Shown here: in pieces, positions 1 to 9,934 of the stretch | Layout of the letters: every line of letters starts with the position of its first letter | Position numbering within the stretch: the stretch's first letter is position 1 | Origin: an uncultured Pseudomonadales bacterium | Lineage (GTDB): Bacteria > Pseudomonadota > Gammaproteobacteria > Pseudomonadales > Cellvibrionaceae | NCBI GenBank assembly: GCA_947487765.1 | Contig: CANKXO010000001.1 | Location: 1,240,001 to 1,304,000 of the forward strand | Direction: 5' to 3' | DNA length: 64,000 nt | The notes under the pieces: model-generated | The model's input: only the letters and a program-made list of their open reading frames with translations | What the model was told of the DNA's origin: nothing | Database searches by the model: none | Made by a program: the position numbers and the translations under genes

Positions 1-1
1 A

Positions 2-364
2 ATAGACTCTGATTCTGGACAGCCCAATCAAGATACAGGAGATAGTCAGTCGAGCAATTCTAATGAACAAGAAAATCTAAATAATGAAGATAATCAACCT
101 CAACAAGAAAATCGCGAATTAGACGAAGAACAAACTCAAGAAGAAAGTAACCAAGATGATTTGGAAACAGAACAAATAGCAGGTGCAACCGAAAATCTAT
201 CTGCTGAAGAACAGCAAGCTTTACAACAATGGTTAAGAAAGGTACCTGATGACCCAAGCGGGTTATTAAAAAGAAAGTTTGAATATGAATTTTTAAAACG
301 AAGAAAACTCTATCAACAAGGCGAATGGGAATTACCTGAAAATAATGCTCACAAGCGTTATTAA
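2..364 (+). CDS. C-terminal end of a VWA/TPR protein (BatB/BatC-like), 5' truncated
   Basis: The reading frame is open from the first bases of the window to a TAA at 362-364, so only the last 120 residues are present. The first half is a low-complexity linker rich in Gln, Glu, Asn and Asp. The end has the pattern LRKVPDDPSGLLKRKF followed by a basic tail. This is typical of the C-terminus of Bat-operon proteins that join a von Willebrand A domain, TPR repeats and a charged linker. BatD follows 30 bases downstream on the same strand, which supports the assignment. The VWA and TPR domains lie outside the window, so the role (envelope stress or aerotolerance, as proposed for Bat proteins) is inferred from context only. 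Confidence 0.75.
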   Translation: MDSDSGQPNQDTGDSQSSNSNEQENLNNEDNQPQQENRELDEEQTQEESNQDDLETEQIAGATENLSAEEQQALQQWLRKVPDDPSGLLKRKFEYEFLKRRKLYQQGEWELPENNAHKRY

Positions 365-394
365 CATATTTTAAAAATATAAAGAATTAATTAA

Positions 395-2077
395 ATGAAT
401 ACATATTGCAAATTAGTGGCATTTATTTTTTTATGTATGCTAAGCCACATAACTTATAGTTTATCACTTGACTCAGAAGTTGACCGCACAACAATAGCCA
501 GTAATGAATCTTTACGCCTAGTTATTACGGCTGATGAGAGTGCTTCTGAAGTCATAGATTTTAGCCAGCTGACTCATCAATTCGATATTATTAATCAACA
601 GCAAAGTACTCAAACATCTATTCTTAATGGCCAAGTCTCATCAAATACACAATGGATATTAATTTTAAGCCCGAAAGAAACTGGGAAATTAATTATCCCT
701 TCATTTGAATACCGTAGAATTTATAGCCCGGCCATTACCATTACTGTCACAGAAACCGCACAAGCCCAAGGCAAAAATGACCCAAACCCTGATGTTTTTT
801 TCCAGATAGAAAGCAACAAAGACAATATTTATGTGCAGCAACAATTATTATTAACCATGCGTCTCTACTATAAAGTTGCACTTTCGAGTTATGATGATGA
901 AGAATTCAAACTGGATAATACTGCTATAGAACTAGTATCTGAAAAGAATTTAAAGACTAAATTTCGCGGAAAAAGTTATAATGTTTTAGAAAAAGTATAT
1001 GCCCTACACCCTCAATCTGTCGGGGAGTTAAACATTCCAGCTCAATCCTGGAGGCTAGAAAAATCATTGCGCTCATTTAGTTTTGGCCGTTCTGGAAATC
1101 CCTATTTGTATGTCAGAAGCGAACCTTTAACCATTCAAGTTAAGGCTATACCGGAAACAAGCACTGCTAAAAACTGGCTTCCTGCTGAAGAAATCAAATT
1201 AGAAGGCAAATGGAAGCAATCTATCCTGCGGGCAACAGTCGGTGAGCCCCTTAACTATCAACTTGCATTAAGTGCTAATGGGTTAATAGCTGCTCAGCTA
1301 CCCGAAATCGTACTACCTAAAACAGATGATTTTACAATATATACAGATCAGTCTGAGGCTAATAATACTAAAGAGGCCTCTGGAATTACTGGGCTTCGCA
1401 CGAGCAATTTTGCCGTTATTCCACGTAAAGCAGGTACATTTACATTCCCCCAGGTAGCCATTAAATGGTGGGACATAAAAACTGATAAAGAAAAAAGTTT
1501 GGTACTCTCAGAACAAACAATTATTGTAGCGAACAGCACTGAGAATAACAGTGAAAAACTACCTACCTTACCATCAACCACAGATGTAGTCGCGCCAAAG
1601 GCAGATCATTCAAAAATAATATTCTGGCAAATAATTTCCATAATATTATTGATAGCGGTTAGCACCCTACTATTTTTATTATATAAATTCAAAAAAGGAA
1701 CTTTAAATTTTTCTACTGCAAGCTCTGGCAAGGCACCGAGAAAAGATAACAACCTTAGCCATAGTATTCAAGAAATACAAAAAGCTGCCGACCATCAAGA
1801 TTGGATACGATTACGAGGCGCAATTATTCAATGGGGTAAAATTCACTTTCACAACCCTGATATTAACTCTTTTTTAGAGATTGTAAATTTATTGCCAGAG
1901 TTACAACTTCCATTACAACAACTCGACAATAAAATATATGGTCGAAGAAGCGGCGAAAAATACAATCCTTCAACCCTAATTCAATTGATCAAGACTATCA
2001 AATATCAAAAGAATGTAACTCAAAAGAACCAATTAAAGAATCTATATTATAAAGAAAAAACATCTGAATACTCATAA
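395..2077 (+). CDS. BatD-family membrane protein
   Basis: 560 residues. The first 22 or so form a signal peptide (hydrophobic stretch ending near HITYS). A long periplasmic region of beta-rich repeats follows, with one membrane segment at about residues 408-432 and a cytoplasmic tail of about 125 residues. This is the BatD (oxygen tolerance) architecture. The gene starts 30 bases after the end of a VWA/TPR protein, giving the usual Bat order. BatD proteins are thought to act with MoxR/VWA partners at the inner membrane; the biochemical role is not established. It ends two bases from the convergent dnaQ stop, with no visible terminator between them. Confidence 0.8.
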   Translation: MNTYCKLVAFIFLCMLSHITYSLSLDSEVDRTTIASNESLRLVITADESASEVIDFSQLTHQFDIINQQQSTQTSILNGQVSSNTQWILILSPKETGKLIIPSFEYRRIYSPAITITVTETAQAQGKNDPNPDVFFQIESNKDNIYVQQQLLLTMRLYYKVALSSYDDEEFKLDNTAIELVSEKNLKTKFRGKSYNVLEKVYALHPQSVGELNIPAQSWRLEKSLRSFSFGRSGNPYLYVRSEPLTIQVKAIPETSTAKNWLPAEEIKLEGKWKQSILRATVGEPLNYQLALSANGLIAAQLPEIVLPKTDDFTIYTDQSEANNTKEASGITGLRTSNFAVIPRKAGTFTFPQVAIKWWDIKTDKEKSLVLSEQTIIVANSTENNSEKLPTLPSTTDVVAPKADHSKIIFWQIISIILLIAVSTLLFLLYKFKKGTLNFSTASSGKAPRKDNNLSHSIQEIQKAADHQDWIRLRGAIIQWGKIHFHNPDINSFLEIVNLLPELQLPLQQLDNKIYGRRSGEKYNPSTLIQLIKTIKYQKNVTQKNQLKNLYYKEKTSEYS

Positions 2078-2079
2078 CT

Positions 2080-2796
2080 TTAATCTTGAAGCCACAAACA
2101 CTGTCCTCCACTGGCTTTTTTAATAACTTCAAGCTTAGCACGATGAGACTCTAATTCATCTGAACTAGCATTAATAACAGGGGTATTAAATTTTTTTGTC
2201 AAGCGCCTAATCACCTCACCACTTTCGGCTTGAGAATTACCAGAACTGTTGTCATTGTCATCTAATAATAACGCAGTTTGGCCACCTGTCATCATTAAAT
2301 AGACATCAGCCAATATCTCAGCATCAAGTAAGGCTCCATGTAAATCGCGCTGGGAGTTATCCACCATATAGCGCTTACACAAAGCATCCAAATTATTTTT
2401 TTGCCCGGGATGCTTCTCTCTCGCCATTACCAAGGTATCGATAACAGAGCAGTGGTCTTTAATTGATTGGTAATGGTTATTAAGGAGCTTTAACTCATGA
2501 TCAATAAAACCTATATCAAACGGAGCATTGTGGATGACTAGTTGCCCACCATCAACAAATGCCATAAATTCGTCGGATATATCAGCAAAAACAGGCTTAT
2601 CTTTTAAGAATTCTGGCGTTATTCCATGAACCTCTATTGCCTGCTCATCAATTTCACGTTCTGGTTGAATATATTGATGATAATGGTTACCTGTTAATTT
2701 CCGGTTAACCACTTCGACACAACCAATCTCAATAATGCGATGCCCTTGCGATGGCTCAAGCCCTGTTGTTTCTGTATCCAGAATAATTTGTCTCAT
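2080..2796 (-). CDS. dnaQ: DNA polymerase III epsilon subunit (3'-5' proofreading exonuclease)
   Basis: 238 residues, the usual length. The DEDDh exonuclease motifs are all visible: ExoI with D7 and E9 in LDTETTG, ExoII in HNAPFD at 89-94, and ExoIII with H153 and D158 in HGALLDAE. The C-terminal part, after about residue 185, is the less conserved tail that binds the polymerase alpha subunit. The start overlaps the rnhA stop by four bases (ATGA), so the two are translationally coupled. The order methyltransferase-rnhA-dnaQ matches the yafS-rnhA-dnaQ block of enterobacteria, although there dnaQ is divergent from rnhA. Confidence 0.96.
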   Translation of the reverse strand: MRQIILDTETTGLEPSQGHRIIEIGCVEVVNRKLTGNHYHQYIQPEREIDEQAIEVHGITPEFLKDKPVFADISDEFMAFVDGGQLVIHNAPFDIGFIDHELKLLNNHYQSIKDHCSVIDTLVMAREKHPGQKNNLDALCKRYMVDNSQRDLHGALLDAEILADVYLMMTGGQTALLLDDNDNSSGNSQAESGEVIRRLTKKFNTPVINASSDELESHRAKLEVIKKASGGQCLWLQD

Positions 2797-3221
2797 TGTG
2801 GCGTACCCTTATTAGCTAACTCATCAGCAATTTCATTTTCACGATGCCCACTGTGGCCCTTAACCCAACGCCAATCAACCTTATGACGCTGTGTTTCTGT
2901 ATCAAGCATTTGCCAGAGGTCACTATTTTTCACTGGTTTTTTAGCAGAATTTTTCCAGCCATTTTTTTTCCAATTGCCTATCCATTCCGTAATTCCTTGG
3001 CGGACATACTGCGAATCTGTCGTAAGTATGACATCACACGGCTCTTTTAAACTGGCCAATCCTTCAATAGCGGCCATTAACTCCATACGGTTATTTGTTG
3101 TTTGCTTTTCTCCACCACAGAGTCTTTTTTCATTTTCACCGTACCTCAATAGGACTCCCCAGCCACCAGGGCCAGGATTTCCTTTACAAGCACCATCGGT
3201 AAATAATTCTACTTTTTTCAT
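2793..3221 (-). CDS. rnhA: Ribonuclease HI
   Basis: 142 residues from the ATG at 3221, which has a good AGGAAC ribosome site about eight bases upstream. The longer open frame back to 3326 is an artefact of overlap with the preceding gene. The catalytic residues sit as in Escherichia coli RNase HI: D9, E47, D69 and D133, plus H123 in the KGHSGH loop. It removes RNA from RNA-DNA hybrids, including primers and R-loops. The start overlaps the stop of the methyltransferase gene by one base (TAATG), and its own stop overlaps the dnaQ start, so all three genes are coupled. Confidence 0.97.
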   Translation of the reverse strand: MKKVELFTDGACKGNPGPGGWGVLLRYGENEKRLCGGEKQTTNNRMELMAAIEGLASLKEPCDVILTTDSQYVRQGITEWIGNWKKNGWKNSAKKPVKNSDLWQMLDTETQRHKVDWRWVKGHSGHRENEIADELANKGTPQ

Positions 3222-4057
3222 TAATGCTGTTCCTTTTCGGATCGAATAATTACTCTTTGAGGAATTTTTGAATTTTGTATGGCTCGTCCCTTGCCCCAAG
3301 GGCTTAAGGCAGCCTTCTTTTTCCAAGGTTTTTTAATCAACGTCATTGGTACAACACTTTTACGCGCAACAATAATATAAAACGCACCGCACCATGGAAA
3401 TAAGCGACTACAAAATTTGTCGAACCCTTGCCTATATCCACGCTGTAGCGGTAACGCGTGATAACCGTATTGAATCAAAAGTGGCTCAAAATCAAGTACG
3501 CGCAACCAATCAACCAATCTGCCACAACTTAACGTGTTATAACGCCAATGTGATTTAGATGTAAACGCTCGCTCCAGCTGTTTTTTAATCATCAATGATG
3601 AATACGGATTAAACCCAATAATATTGATATATCCATTCGGAATAATAGTTCGCGCTGTTTCACGTAATAATTGATGGGGGTTTGTCGAGTACTCCATTAC
3701 ATGATGCAAAACTGCAGTATCAATTGACTCCGCCTCAATAGGCAAATGCTCAAAATGGGCAACAGCCGGGGCCGAGCTTTCACTATGAACCCCCAAAGAG
3801 AAATGATGTGTGACAGGGCTTTCTCTGGATAGCCTTACTTTATCCAACACACTAAGCTGCATAAGGTGATAGCCGTACATTTCTGGCATAACTCTATCAA
3901 TTTTTTCCTGTTCTGCAGATAATATACGTTGCCCGAGTGGTGTTTCAAACCATCGCTCAATTGCATTTTGAGATTCATTTAGCGGCCTAACACCAAAGCG
4001 CGTAGTCATATAAGATTTAAATGAATGGCGAGCTTTTTTTAAGGCAGAGTAAGACAT
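3221..4057 (-). CDS. SAM-dependent methyltransferase (YafS-like)
   Basis: 278 residues. A class I methyltransferase fold is suggested by the segment around residues 95-150, with [22 protein letters not shown] matching motifs II-III of the Methyltransf_11 family. The glycine-rich motif I is degenerate, as in the YafS relatives that also sit directly upstream of rnhA. The C-terminus is basic ([16 protein letters not shown]). The substrate is unknown. Overlap of its stop with the rnhA start points to one transcript. Family membership is fairly safe from sequence and synteny; activity is not shown. Confidence 0.8.
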   Translation of the reverse strand: MSYSALKKARHSFKSYMTTRFGVRPLNESQNAIERWFETPLGQRILSAEQEKIDRVMPEMYGYHLMQLSVLDKVRLSRESPVTHHFSLGVHSESSAPAVAHFEHLPIEAESIDTAVLHHVMEYSTNPHQLLRETARTIIPNGYINIIGFNPYSSLMIKKQLERAFTSKSHWRYNTLSCGRLVDWLRVLDFEPLLIQYGYHALPLQRGYRQGFDKFCSRLFPWCGAFYIIVARKSVVPMTLIKKPWKKKAALSPWGKGRAIQNSKIPQRVIIRSEKEQH

Positions 4058-4060
4058 AAA

Positions 4061-6730
4061 TTAAGTATCAGTAGATAAACTTTTGCTTACGACTTCGTAA
4101 ACATCTTTGGAAAGGTCTTCTACTGCCAAGATATTCTCCAACGCTTGCTTCATAAATTTTTGTTGCTGCGCTGGATATTTTTTCCAACGCGTCAGCGGTG
4201 TAAGTAAGCGAGCGGCTATTTGTGGATTAATAGTGTTTAAAGTAATAATTTGGTCCGCTAAAAACTTATAGCCAACACCAAGTGGTTGATGGAAGCTGAC
4301 CAAGTTATTGCTAAAGACACTAATTAATGCGCGAACTTTATTAGGGTTTTTAATAGAGAAGCTAGGATGCTCCATTAATGCTTTAACATCATCTAATGTA
4401 TTTTTTTGCGGTACAGAAGCCTGCACTGATAACCATTGATTCACAACTAGCGCTTCATTCTGCCATTGAGAATAAAAACTTTCGAGCGCTTTAGATTTAT
4501 CTGCATTTAGTGAAAGATGATTACTATGTACCAAAGATCGTAATGCTGCTGCCATATCAGTCATATTGTCAGCATCACTATATTGTTTAATGCAAGCTTG
4601 ATGAATTTTTCTATCATCGAGCAACATTAAATAATCCAATGCAATATTTTTTAAACTCCGCTGCGCAATGGCCTCTGCAGACGGGCTATACGCATTACTA
4701 GCTTGAAGAGATTGGTATAATATCCACAGATCATCTTTTAGCAACTCTGCAATACTGTAACGTAGTTTTTTACGAGATTGGTGAATTGCATCAACATCAA
4801 TACACGAAGCAATTTCTGCCAGATAAGCTTCTGAAGGCAAACTTAACATCAAAGCAACCATCGCTTTATCTAAAGATGGATCTGCAATAACAGACTTCAG
4901 TCCCATAGACAAACGAGGGTCGATATCAATTGCTTTTTGCTTTTGGTGGGCTTGCATTAACTCATGAATAATTGATACCGCCAACTGTTGACTCGCATTC
5001 CAACGAGAAAACCCATCACTATCCCAACTCATTAAGCGTAAATAATCATCACGGCTATAATCTGTTATTAGTTTCACTGGAGCTGAGAAATTGCGCAACA
5101 ATGAAGGCACAGGCTTTTCTAAGACTTTTTCAAATTGGAACGTCTGCTCTTTTTGAGTAAGTTCTAGAACCCAATGTGTATTATCCTCCTTCTCAGCTAA
5201 GGAATAATCTTTTGGATGTAATGCCAAACACCCTGCTTCACCAACCAACCCTATCCCTATTGGCATATGCAAAGATTGTTTATCACGGCTCTTAGATTCT
5301 GGTGTTGAGGGTAGTTTTTGTTTAATGGTTAACTGATAAATTTGCTTATCTTCATCATAGTTATCAGTTACGACCAATGTTGGGGTACCGGCTTGTGTAT
5401 ACCAATATTTGAACTGCGTAAGATTTCGGCCAGAAACAGTCTCCATTGCATCCACAAAGTCTTCAATAGTCACTGCTTGGCCATCGTGCCGTGAAAAATA
5501 TAGATCTGAACCTTCTCGAAACTTTTCAACACCTAGTAAGGTATGAAGCATACGGACAATCTCAGATCCTTTCTCGTAAACTGTCAGTGTATAGAAATTA
5601 GAGATCTCAATAAAAGATGGGGGTTGTACAGGGTGAGCCATAGGGCCTGCATCTTCAGCAAATTGTAAGGTGCGCAGTAAACTTACATCCTCAACTCGCT
5701 TAACAGTGGCAGAGCCCATATCAGCAGAAAAAGCCTGATCACGAAACACTGTAAAGCCTTCTTTTAGACTCAATTGAAACCAATCACGGCAGGTGACTCG
5801 ATTACCAGACCAATTGTGAAAGTACTCATGAGCCACAACACCTTCTACTCGTTGAAAACCGGCATCTGTCGTGGTTCGCTGATTCGCCAAGACACAAGAA
5901 GTATTAAAAATATTCAAACCCTTATTTTCCATCGCGCCCATATTAAAATCATCAACGGCAACGATCATAAAAATATCTAGATCATACTCACGACCATAAA
6001 CGTCTTCATCCCACTTCATTGCTCGCTTTAATGAGTCCATCGCATAATCACATTTATCTAAATCCTTAGGTTCCACAAAAATGCGCAATGTGACCTTACG
6101 CCCTGAACAAGTCGTAAATTGATCCTCGATAAACTCTAATTTACCTGCAACGAGAGCAAACAAATAAGCAGGTTTTTTGAAAGGGTCTTCCCACTTCGTC
6201 CAATGCCGCCCATCGTTTTGCTTTCCCTCTTCAATCAAATTACCATTAGATAATAGAACCGGATAATTAGACTGGTCAGCAACAATCGTTGTGGTAAACA
6301 CACTCATCACATCAGGTCTATCAAGGTAGTAAGTTATTTTGCGAAAACCCTCTGCCTCACACTGCGTACAGTACATGTCACTGGATTTATACAAACCCTC
6401 AAGTGAGGTATTTTCTTGAGGTTTAATACGAGTGACACACGTTAAAACACAGTTGTCAGGTATAGAAATTGTTAAGCTATCATCTGCCAACTTGTAAGCA
6501 TCATCTGACATGACGTCACCATCAATACTAATTGAAACCAGCTCTAATTCCTGACCATGTAAAACTAATGGATTTTGGTTATCCGCTTCAGAATTACGTT
6601 TTAATGTCAGCTGTGATGTCACTGTCGTAACTGATTCGCCCAATTCGAAAACAAGCTCTGTTTTATCAATCAAAAAATCAGGCACTTGATAATCACGTAA
6701 ATAAATAGCTTTAGGCTGTGCATCTTTCAT
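4061..6730 (-). CDS. pepN: Aminopeptidase N
   Basis: 889 residues, close to the 870 of the E. coli enzyme. The M1-family exopeptidase signature GAMEN lies near residue 265. The zinc motif HEYFHNW is near 300, with the third ligand Glu about 20 residues later in LKEGF. The C-terminal third is the helical domain specific to bacterial PepN. It is a cytoplasmic zinc enzyme that trims N-terminal residues from peptides. The gene stops three bases before the methyltransferase start on the same strand, so it may head that operon. Confidence 0.96.
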   Translation of the reverse strand: MKDAQPKAIYLRDYQVPDFLIDKTELVFELGESVTTVTSQLTLKRNSEADNQNPLVLHGQELELVSISIDGDVMSDDAYKLADDSLTISIPDNCVLTCVTRIKPQENTSLEGLYKSSDMYCTQCEAEGFRKITYYLDRPDVMSVFTTTIVADQSNYPVLLSNGNLIEEGKQNDGRHWTKWEDPFKKPAYLFALVAGKLEFIEDQFTTCSGRKVTLRIFVEPKDLDKCDYAMDSLKRAMKWDEDVYGREYDLDIFMIVAVDDFNMGAMENKGLNIFNTSCVLANQRTTTDAGFQRVEGVVAHEYFHNWSGNRVTCRDWFQLSLKEGFTVFRDQAFSADMGSATVKRVEDVSLLRTLQFAEDAGPMAHPVQPPSFIEISNFYTLTVYEKGSEIVRMLHTLLGVEKFREGSDLYFSRHDGQAVTIEDFVDAMETVSGRNLTQFKYWYTQAGTPTLVVTDNYDEDKQIYQLTIKQKLPSTPESKSRDKQSLHMPIGIGLVGEAGCLALHPKDYSLAEKEDNTHWVLELTQKEQTFQFEKVLEKPVPSLLRNFSAPVKLITDYSRDDYLRLMSWDSDGFSRWNASQQLAVSIIHELMQAHQKQKAIDIDPRLSMGLKSVIADPSLDKAMVALMLSLPSEAYLAEIASCIDVDAIHQSRKKLRYSIAELLKDDLWILYQSLQASNAYSPSAEAIAQRSLKNIALDYLMLLDDRKIHQACIKQYSDADNMTDMAAALRSLVHSNHLSLNADKSKALESFYSQWQNEALVVNQWLSVQASVPQKNTLDDVKALMEHPSFSIKNPNKVRALISVFSNNLVSFHQPLGVGYKFLADQIITLNTINPQIAARLLTPLTRWKKYPAQQQKFMKQALENILAVEDLSKDVYEVVSKSLSTDT

Positions 6731-6760
6731 AGTATTTTTAATAACTCTTTATTGTTGCAT

Positions 6761-7033
6761 CTATTTAAAATTTAATGGTTGCGACTCATCGTGGGCAATT
6801 TCACCTTGCGTACTACCGCAATGCTTATGTTCTTTTTTAGGGATATAACCAGTACGCTCTTCAGGGTTTATATGCTTTTCTTCATAAGCAATAACAGCTT
6901 GTAAACATAAGTCACGCTGTTCTTTAGAAATTTTTTCTCCCGTTGGCCATTTACCTAACTCGACAGCCCGCTTTAACTGCTGATAGATAGTCGGAGTAAT
7001 ATTGTCCAACAACTGAGCCACACTACTTATCAT
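6761..7033 (-). CDS. DUF1315 (YeaC-like) small protein
   Basis: 90 residues from the ATG at 7033, chosen because AAGGTG lies six bases before it; an in-frame GTG at 7042 is part of that ribosome site. The family is recognised from the helical N-terminal half (QLLDNITPTIYQQLKRAVELGKWP) and the pattern AVIAYEEKH...ERTGYI. Function is unknown. Its place between pepN and a rhomboid gene is common in gammaproteobacteria, which supports that it is a real gene. The C-terminal tail is His-rich and hydrophilic. Confidence 0.85.
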   Translation of the reverse strand: MISSVAQLLDNITPTIYQQLKRAVELGKWPTGEKISKEQRDLCLQAVIAYEEKHINPEERTGYIPKKEHKHCGSTQGEIAHDESQPLNFK

Positions 7034-7100
7034 TTTCAACACCTTATTGAATAACTTGCTTCACATATTTTTTAAAACTACTAATGCTTTATTTATGTCA

Positions 7101-7994
7101 TTAGTTAAGCCGTTGTTTATCGCGAATAACAGCAATGCCACCTAATATCGCACCTGCTATCAAACCAGTAATATGTGCCGCATTTGCGATACTACCTTGA
7201 ATAAACATATCGATAATGCCAAAAACACCTAATAACAGCCATACAATAAAAAAGATAATAACGGCTTGATTAAACTGCAATATTGGGTGAGGAATAAATC
7301 GTTGGTAAATAGCAACATAACCCATCACACCGTAAACAACGCCAGAAAGCCCACCAAATGGAATGCCTGCACTAACGAGATATTGTGATGTATTGGAAGC
7401 CAAGGCTATAACCAATATAACCATCAAGTAGTAAACAGGCCCTTTTACTAACTCAATGCGTCGCCCAATAACCCATAAAAACAAACCGTTAAACAAAATA
7501 TGTAAAAAACCAAAGTGCAAAAAAATAGGGGTCACCAAACGCCAATACTGACCTGCCTCAAGGCCACTCTGTACCGGTAAAAGTTTATTTCCGCCAATGG
7601 CTTGAAATAAAAAAGGTTCAACATAAGATAAGCTACGAGAGTCTGCGTAAACTAATAAAGTACCTAAGACACCTAATAATATTGCACTTAAAGTAATAGG
7701 CAGCAACTTAAAAAGTTCGGCAGCGATAAGCCATTTATTCGGTGCCAGCCCAGACTGTCGAGATGCATATTCTTCAGGCGAGTTTTCATCAATAATTAAC
7801 TCCCCTGCTGCCCAACGACTGGATTGATCCGCTATCTCCATTATTTGTAGCTCGTCAGCAATCCATAACTGTTGCTGCCCTTGCTCTTCTGTTACGTGAC
7901 ATAAAATGCCAGACCTTTTTAGATAATTCAGAAAAGGCATTAAGTCTTTCTCTAGCGGAAAGCGAATAACAGGGTACCAGTTCAAATCAGTCAT
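7101..7994 (-). CDS. Rhomboid intramembrane serine protease (GlpG-like)
   Basis: 297 residues. Residues 1-90 form a soluble cytoplasmic domain as in GlpG. Six or seven membrane segments follow. The catalytic serine is S217 in GGLSGVVYG, and the paired histidine is H274 in AAHITGLIAG. N169 in the HILFNG segment would stabilise the oxyanion. It cleaves membrane-spanning substrates at or within the bilayer. The start overlaps the end of the metallophosphoesterase gene by eight bases, so the two are probably co-transcribed. Confidence 0.93.
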   Translation of the reverse strand: MTDLNWYPVIRFPLEKDLMPFLNYLKRSGILCHVTEEQGQQQLWIADELQIMEIADQSSRWAAGELIIDENSPEEYASRQSGLAPNKWLIAAELFKLLPITLSAILLGVLGTLLVYADSRSLSYVEPFLFQAIGGNKLLPVQSGLEAGQYWRLVTPIFLHFGFLHILFNGLFLWVIGRRIELVKGPVYYLMVILVIALASNTSQYLVSAGIPFGGLSGVVYGVMGYVAIYQRFIPHPILQFNQAVIIFFIVWLLLGVFGIIDMFIQGSIANAAHITGLIAGAILGGIAVIRDKQRLN

Positions 7995-8976
7995 TTATGT
8001 ATTCCGTTGGCTCTTCCGGAGGGTCAACATAAAGCCAAACATAGTTACCCGCTTCCAGTCTGATTTCGTTATCAAAACGATAAGCAACCAATCGCCCATA
8101 TTTTACCGCGCTATAATCCAAACAACAGATATTATATCTTACTGGTGTTGGCCTACCGTGTAACCAATAGTGGCCGAAAAATACAGGCTTAGCATAAATC
8201 GGATAGTGAATTAATTTAGATAACTCTGCTTCACTTAGCTCACGGTCAATAAGGTGTTCGGGAAGAGGATCAGGCTGAAAAACAACATCACTATACGTCT
8301 TGGGATCATTTGACCAGAATTTAGTCCGAAATATTCTGCGCTCGAAACCATCACGGCTACGAATAACCTCATTATCGGGCAGTGAAAGGCTTGTTCCTCT
8401 CATAAGGCGGTCTAATACTTTTCCTTCAAAAGAACTCTGCTCCGTTGAGGCAACAATGATTTCTGGGGTTACGCAATTGGTACCAAAACGTTGCTGATAC
8501 TTAGCAATGTAGTTGTCATCCCAACAAGCATGCACGACCCGAAAATTAGGCATTTCAAGAAATAGAGGGAGCCGGCTGAACCACTCTAAATATTCTTTAA
8601 AATCAAGGGGATAATTCGCAAACTGCTCAAATGTCTCGTGGACTAAACGCTCGTTATGAGTATTGTGCTCACGTAGATAGCCTGTATGCCCTGGGCGGCT
8701 ATCCGGCGTTGCATGGCAATACACATTGTATTCATGGTTACCAATCACCATCTGTGCATGGCCATGAGTGACCATGTCATAAACAACGGAGAGCGCTTGT
8801 CGAATATGAGGCCCTCTGTCAACGATATCGCCAACAAAAATAACCTGGCGTTGAGGATGCTGATAGACTCCAGCTTGCTTTTTATAGCCCATCACCTCAA
8901 GTAGTTTTACCAGAGTTTCTCCACAACCGTGGACATCCCCAATAATATCGTAACCTTCAAACTGTTCGTAATTCAC
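7987..8976 (-). CDS. Calcineurin-like metallophosphoesterase (PrpE/diadenosine tetraphosphatase type)
   Basis: 329 residues from a GTG at 8976. The two-metal phosphoesterase motifs appear in order: GDVHG at 13-17, GDIVDRGP near 49-56 and GNHE near 80, with a C-terminal FFGHYWLHG histidine motif near 270. The arrangement is that of PrpE-like and bis(5'-nucleosyl)-tetraphosphatase enzymes rather than DNA-repair phosphatases. The real substrate cannot be read from the sequence. It lies between nadK (16 bases upstream) and the rhomboid gene (overlap), so it belongs to a nadK-led operon. Confidence 0.85.
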   Translation of the reverse strand: MNYEQFEGYDIIGDVHGCGETLVKLLEVMGYKKQAGVYQHPQRQVIFVGDIVDRGPHIRQALSVVYDMVTHGHAQMVIGNHEYNVYCHATPDSRPGHTGYLREHNTHNERLVHETFEQFANYPLDFKEYLEWFSRLPLFLEMPNFRVVHACWDDNYIAKYQQRFGTNCVTPEIIVASTEQSSFEGKVLDRLMRGTSLSLPDNEVIRSRDGFERRIFRTKFWSNDPKTYSDVVFQPDPLPEHLIDRELSEAELSKLIHYPIYAKPVFFGHYWLHGRPTPVRYNICCLDYSAVKYGRLVAYRFDNEIRLEAGNYVWLYVDPPEEPTEYIND

Positions 8977-8992
8977 TTTGAATCATCAATAC

Positions 8993-9886
8993 TTAAGTGT
9001 TGTCCGTTGTAAGGTGTTTACCCCAGCCCAATTTAGTCCTGCAAGTCTCGTAATAATTATGGTCTGACGGGTGAATCAATTGTAAACGGGTCGGCTTTTT
9101 AGTGACATGTATTTCATCACCAGCTTTCACTAAATCAGATGCTTGACCATCACAAGTGATATTGAGTGATGTTGTCATTTCTTGGCCAATAATAAGCTTA
9201 ATTTGGCTATCGCCATTAACAACGATAGGCCGACTACTGAGAGTATGGGGGTTTAAAGGCACTAAAACGATAGCATCCATACTAGGGTACATTAATGGCC
9301 CTCCACCACTCAGTGCATAGGCTGTGGAGCCTGTAGGCGTAGAAACAATCAAACCATCAGAAGATTGGCTATAAACAAACTGACCATCGATATACAGTTC
9401 GAACTCGATCATACGAATATGGCGACCAGGGTGTAAAACAACATCATTAAGGGCATCTCCGGAGGCAATAATCCTATCGTCACGAATTATCGACATATCC
9501 AATAAGAAGCGGGTTTCAGTGATATATTTACCCTCCAACACTTCACCTACTTTTGCTTCAACCTCACTGGGCATGATATCTGTCAAAAAGCCTAATCGAC
9601 CTCGATTAACGCCTAATACCGGTACTTGATGTGCCACCATACTTCTTGCAGCGCCTAACATACTGCCATCACCACCAATGACAATCGCTAAATCACAATG
9701 CTGTCCGATATAGTTCTCGTCGCCTTGATCAACAAGATCGGGTTGATTAACCAGCTCGGCCAAAGAATCTAATAAAATAACTTCTACACCACTTTCAGTC
9801 AAAAAATGCACCAAACGCTCTGCAGTTCTTCGAGTCTGATCAGAATGTACACGGCCTATAAGACCTACGGAACGAAATGTTGTCAT
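8993..9886 (-). CDS. nadK: NAD kinase
   Basis: 297 residues, the normal length. The diacylglycerol-kinase-like signature GGDGSML is at 71-77, followed by the NRGRLGFLTD motif near 94. The glycine-rich NAD site with PTGSTAYALSGGGPL is near 185-198. It phosphorylates NAD to NADP in the cytoplasm. It is the first gene of the leftward set nadK-metallophosphoesterase-rhomboid. The divergent DUF1853 gene starts 48 bases away, so both promoters must fit in this short gap. Confidence 0.96.
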   Translation of the reverse strand: MTTFRSVGLIGRVHSDQTRRTAERLVHFLTESGVEVILLDSLAELVNQPDLVDQGDENYIGQHCDLAIVIGGDGSMLGAARSMVAHQVPVLGVNRGRLGFLTDIMPSEVEAKVGEVLEGKYITETRFLLDMSIIRDDRIIASGDALNDVVLHPGRHIRMIEFELYIDGQFVYSQSSDGLIVSTPTGSTAYALSGGGPLMYPSMDAIVLVPLNPHTLSSRPIVVNGDSQIKLIIGQEMTTSLNITCDGQASDLVKAGDEIHVTKKPTRLQLIHPSDHNYYETCRTKLGWGKHLTTDNT

Positions 9887-9934
9887 ATGAAAGCATCATT
9901 AAAATAAAAAGACTTAGCATGATAACATGAGAGT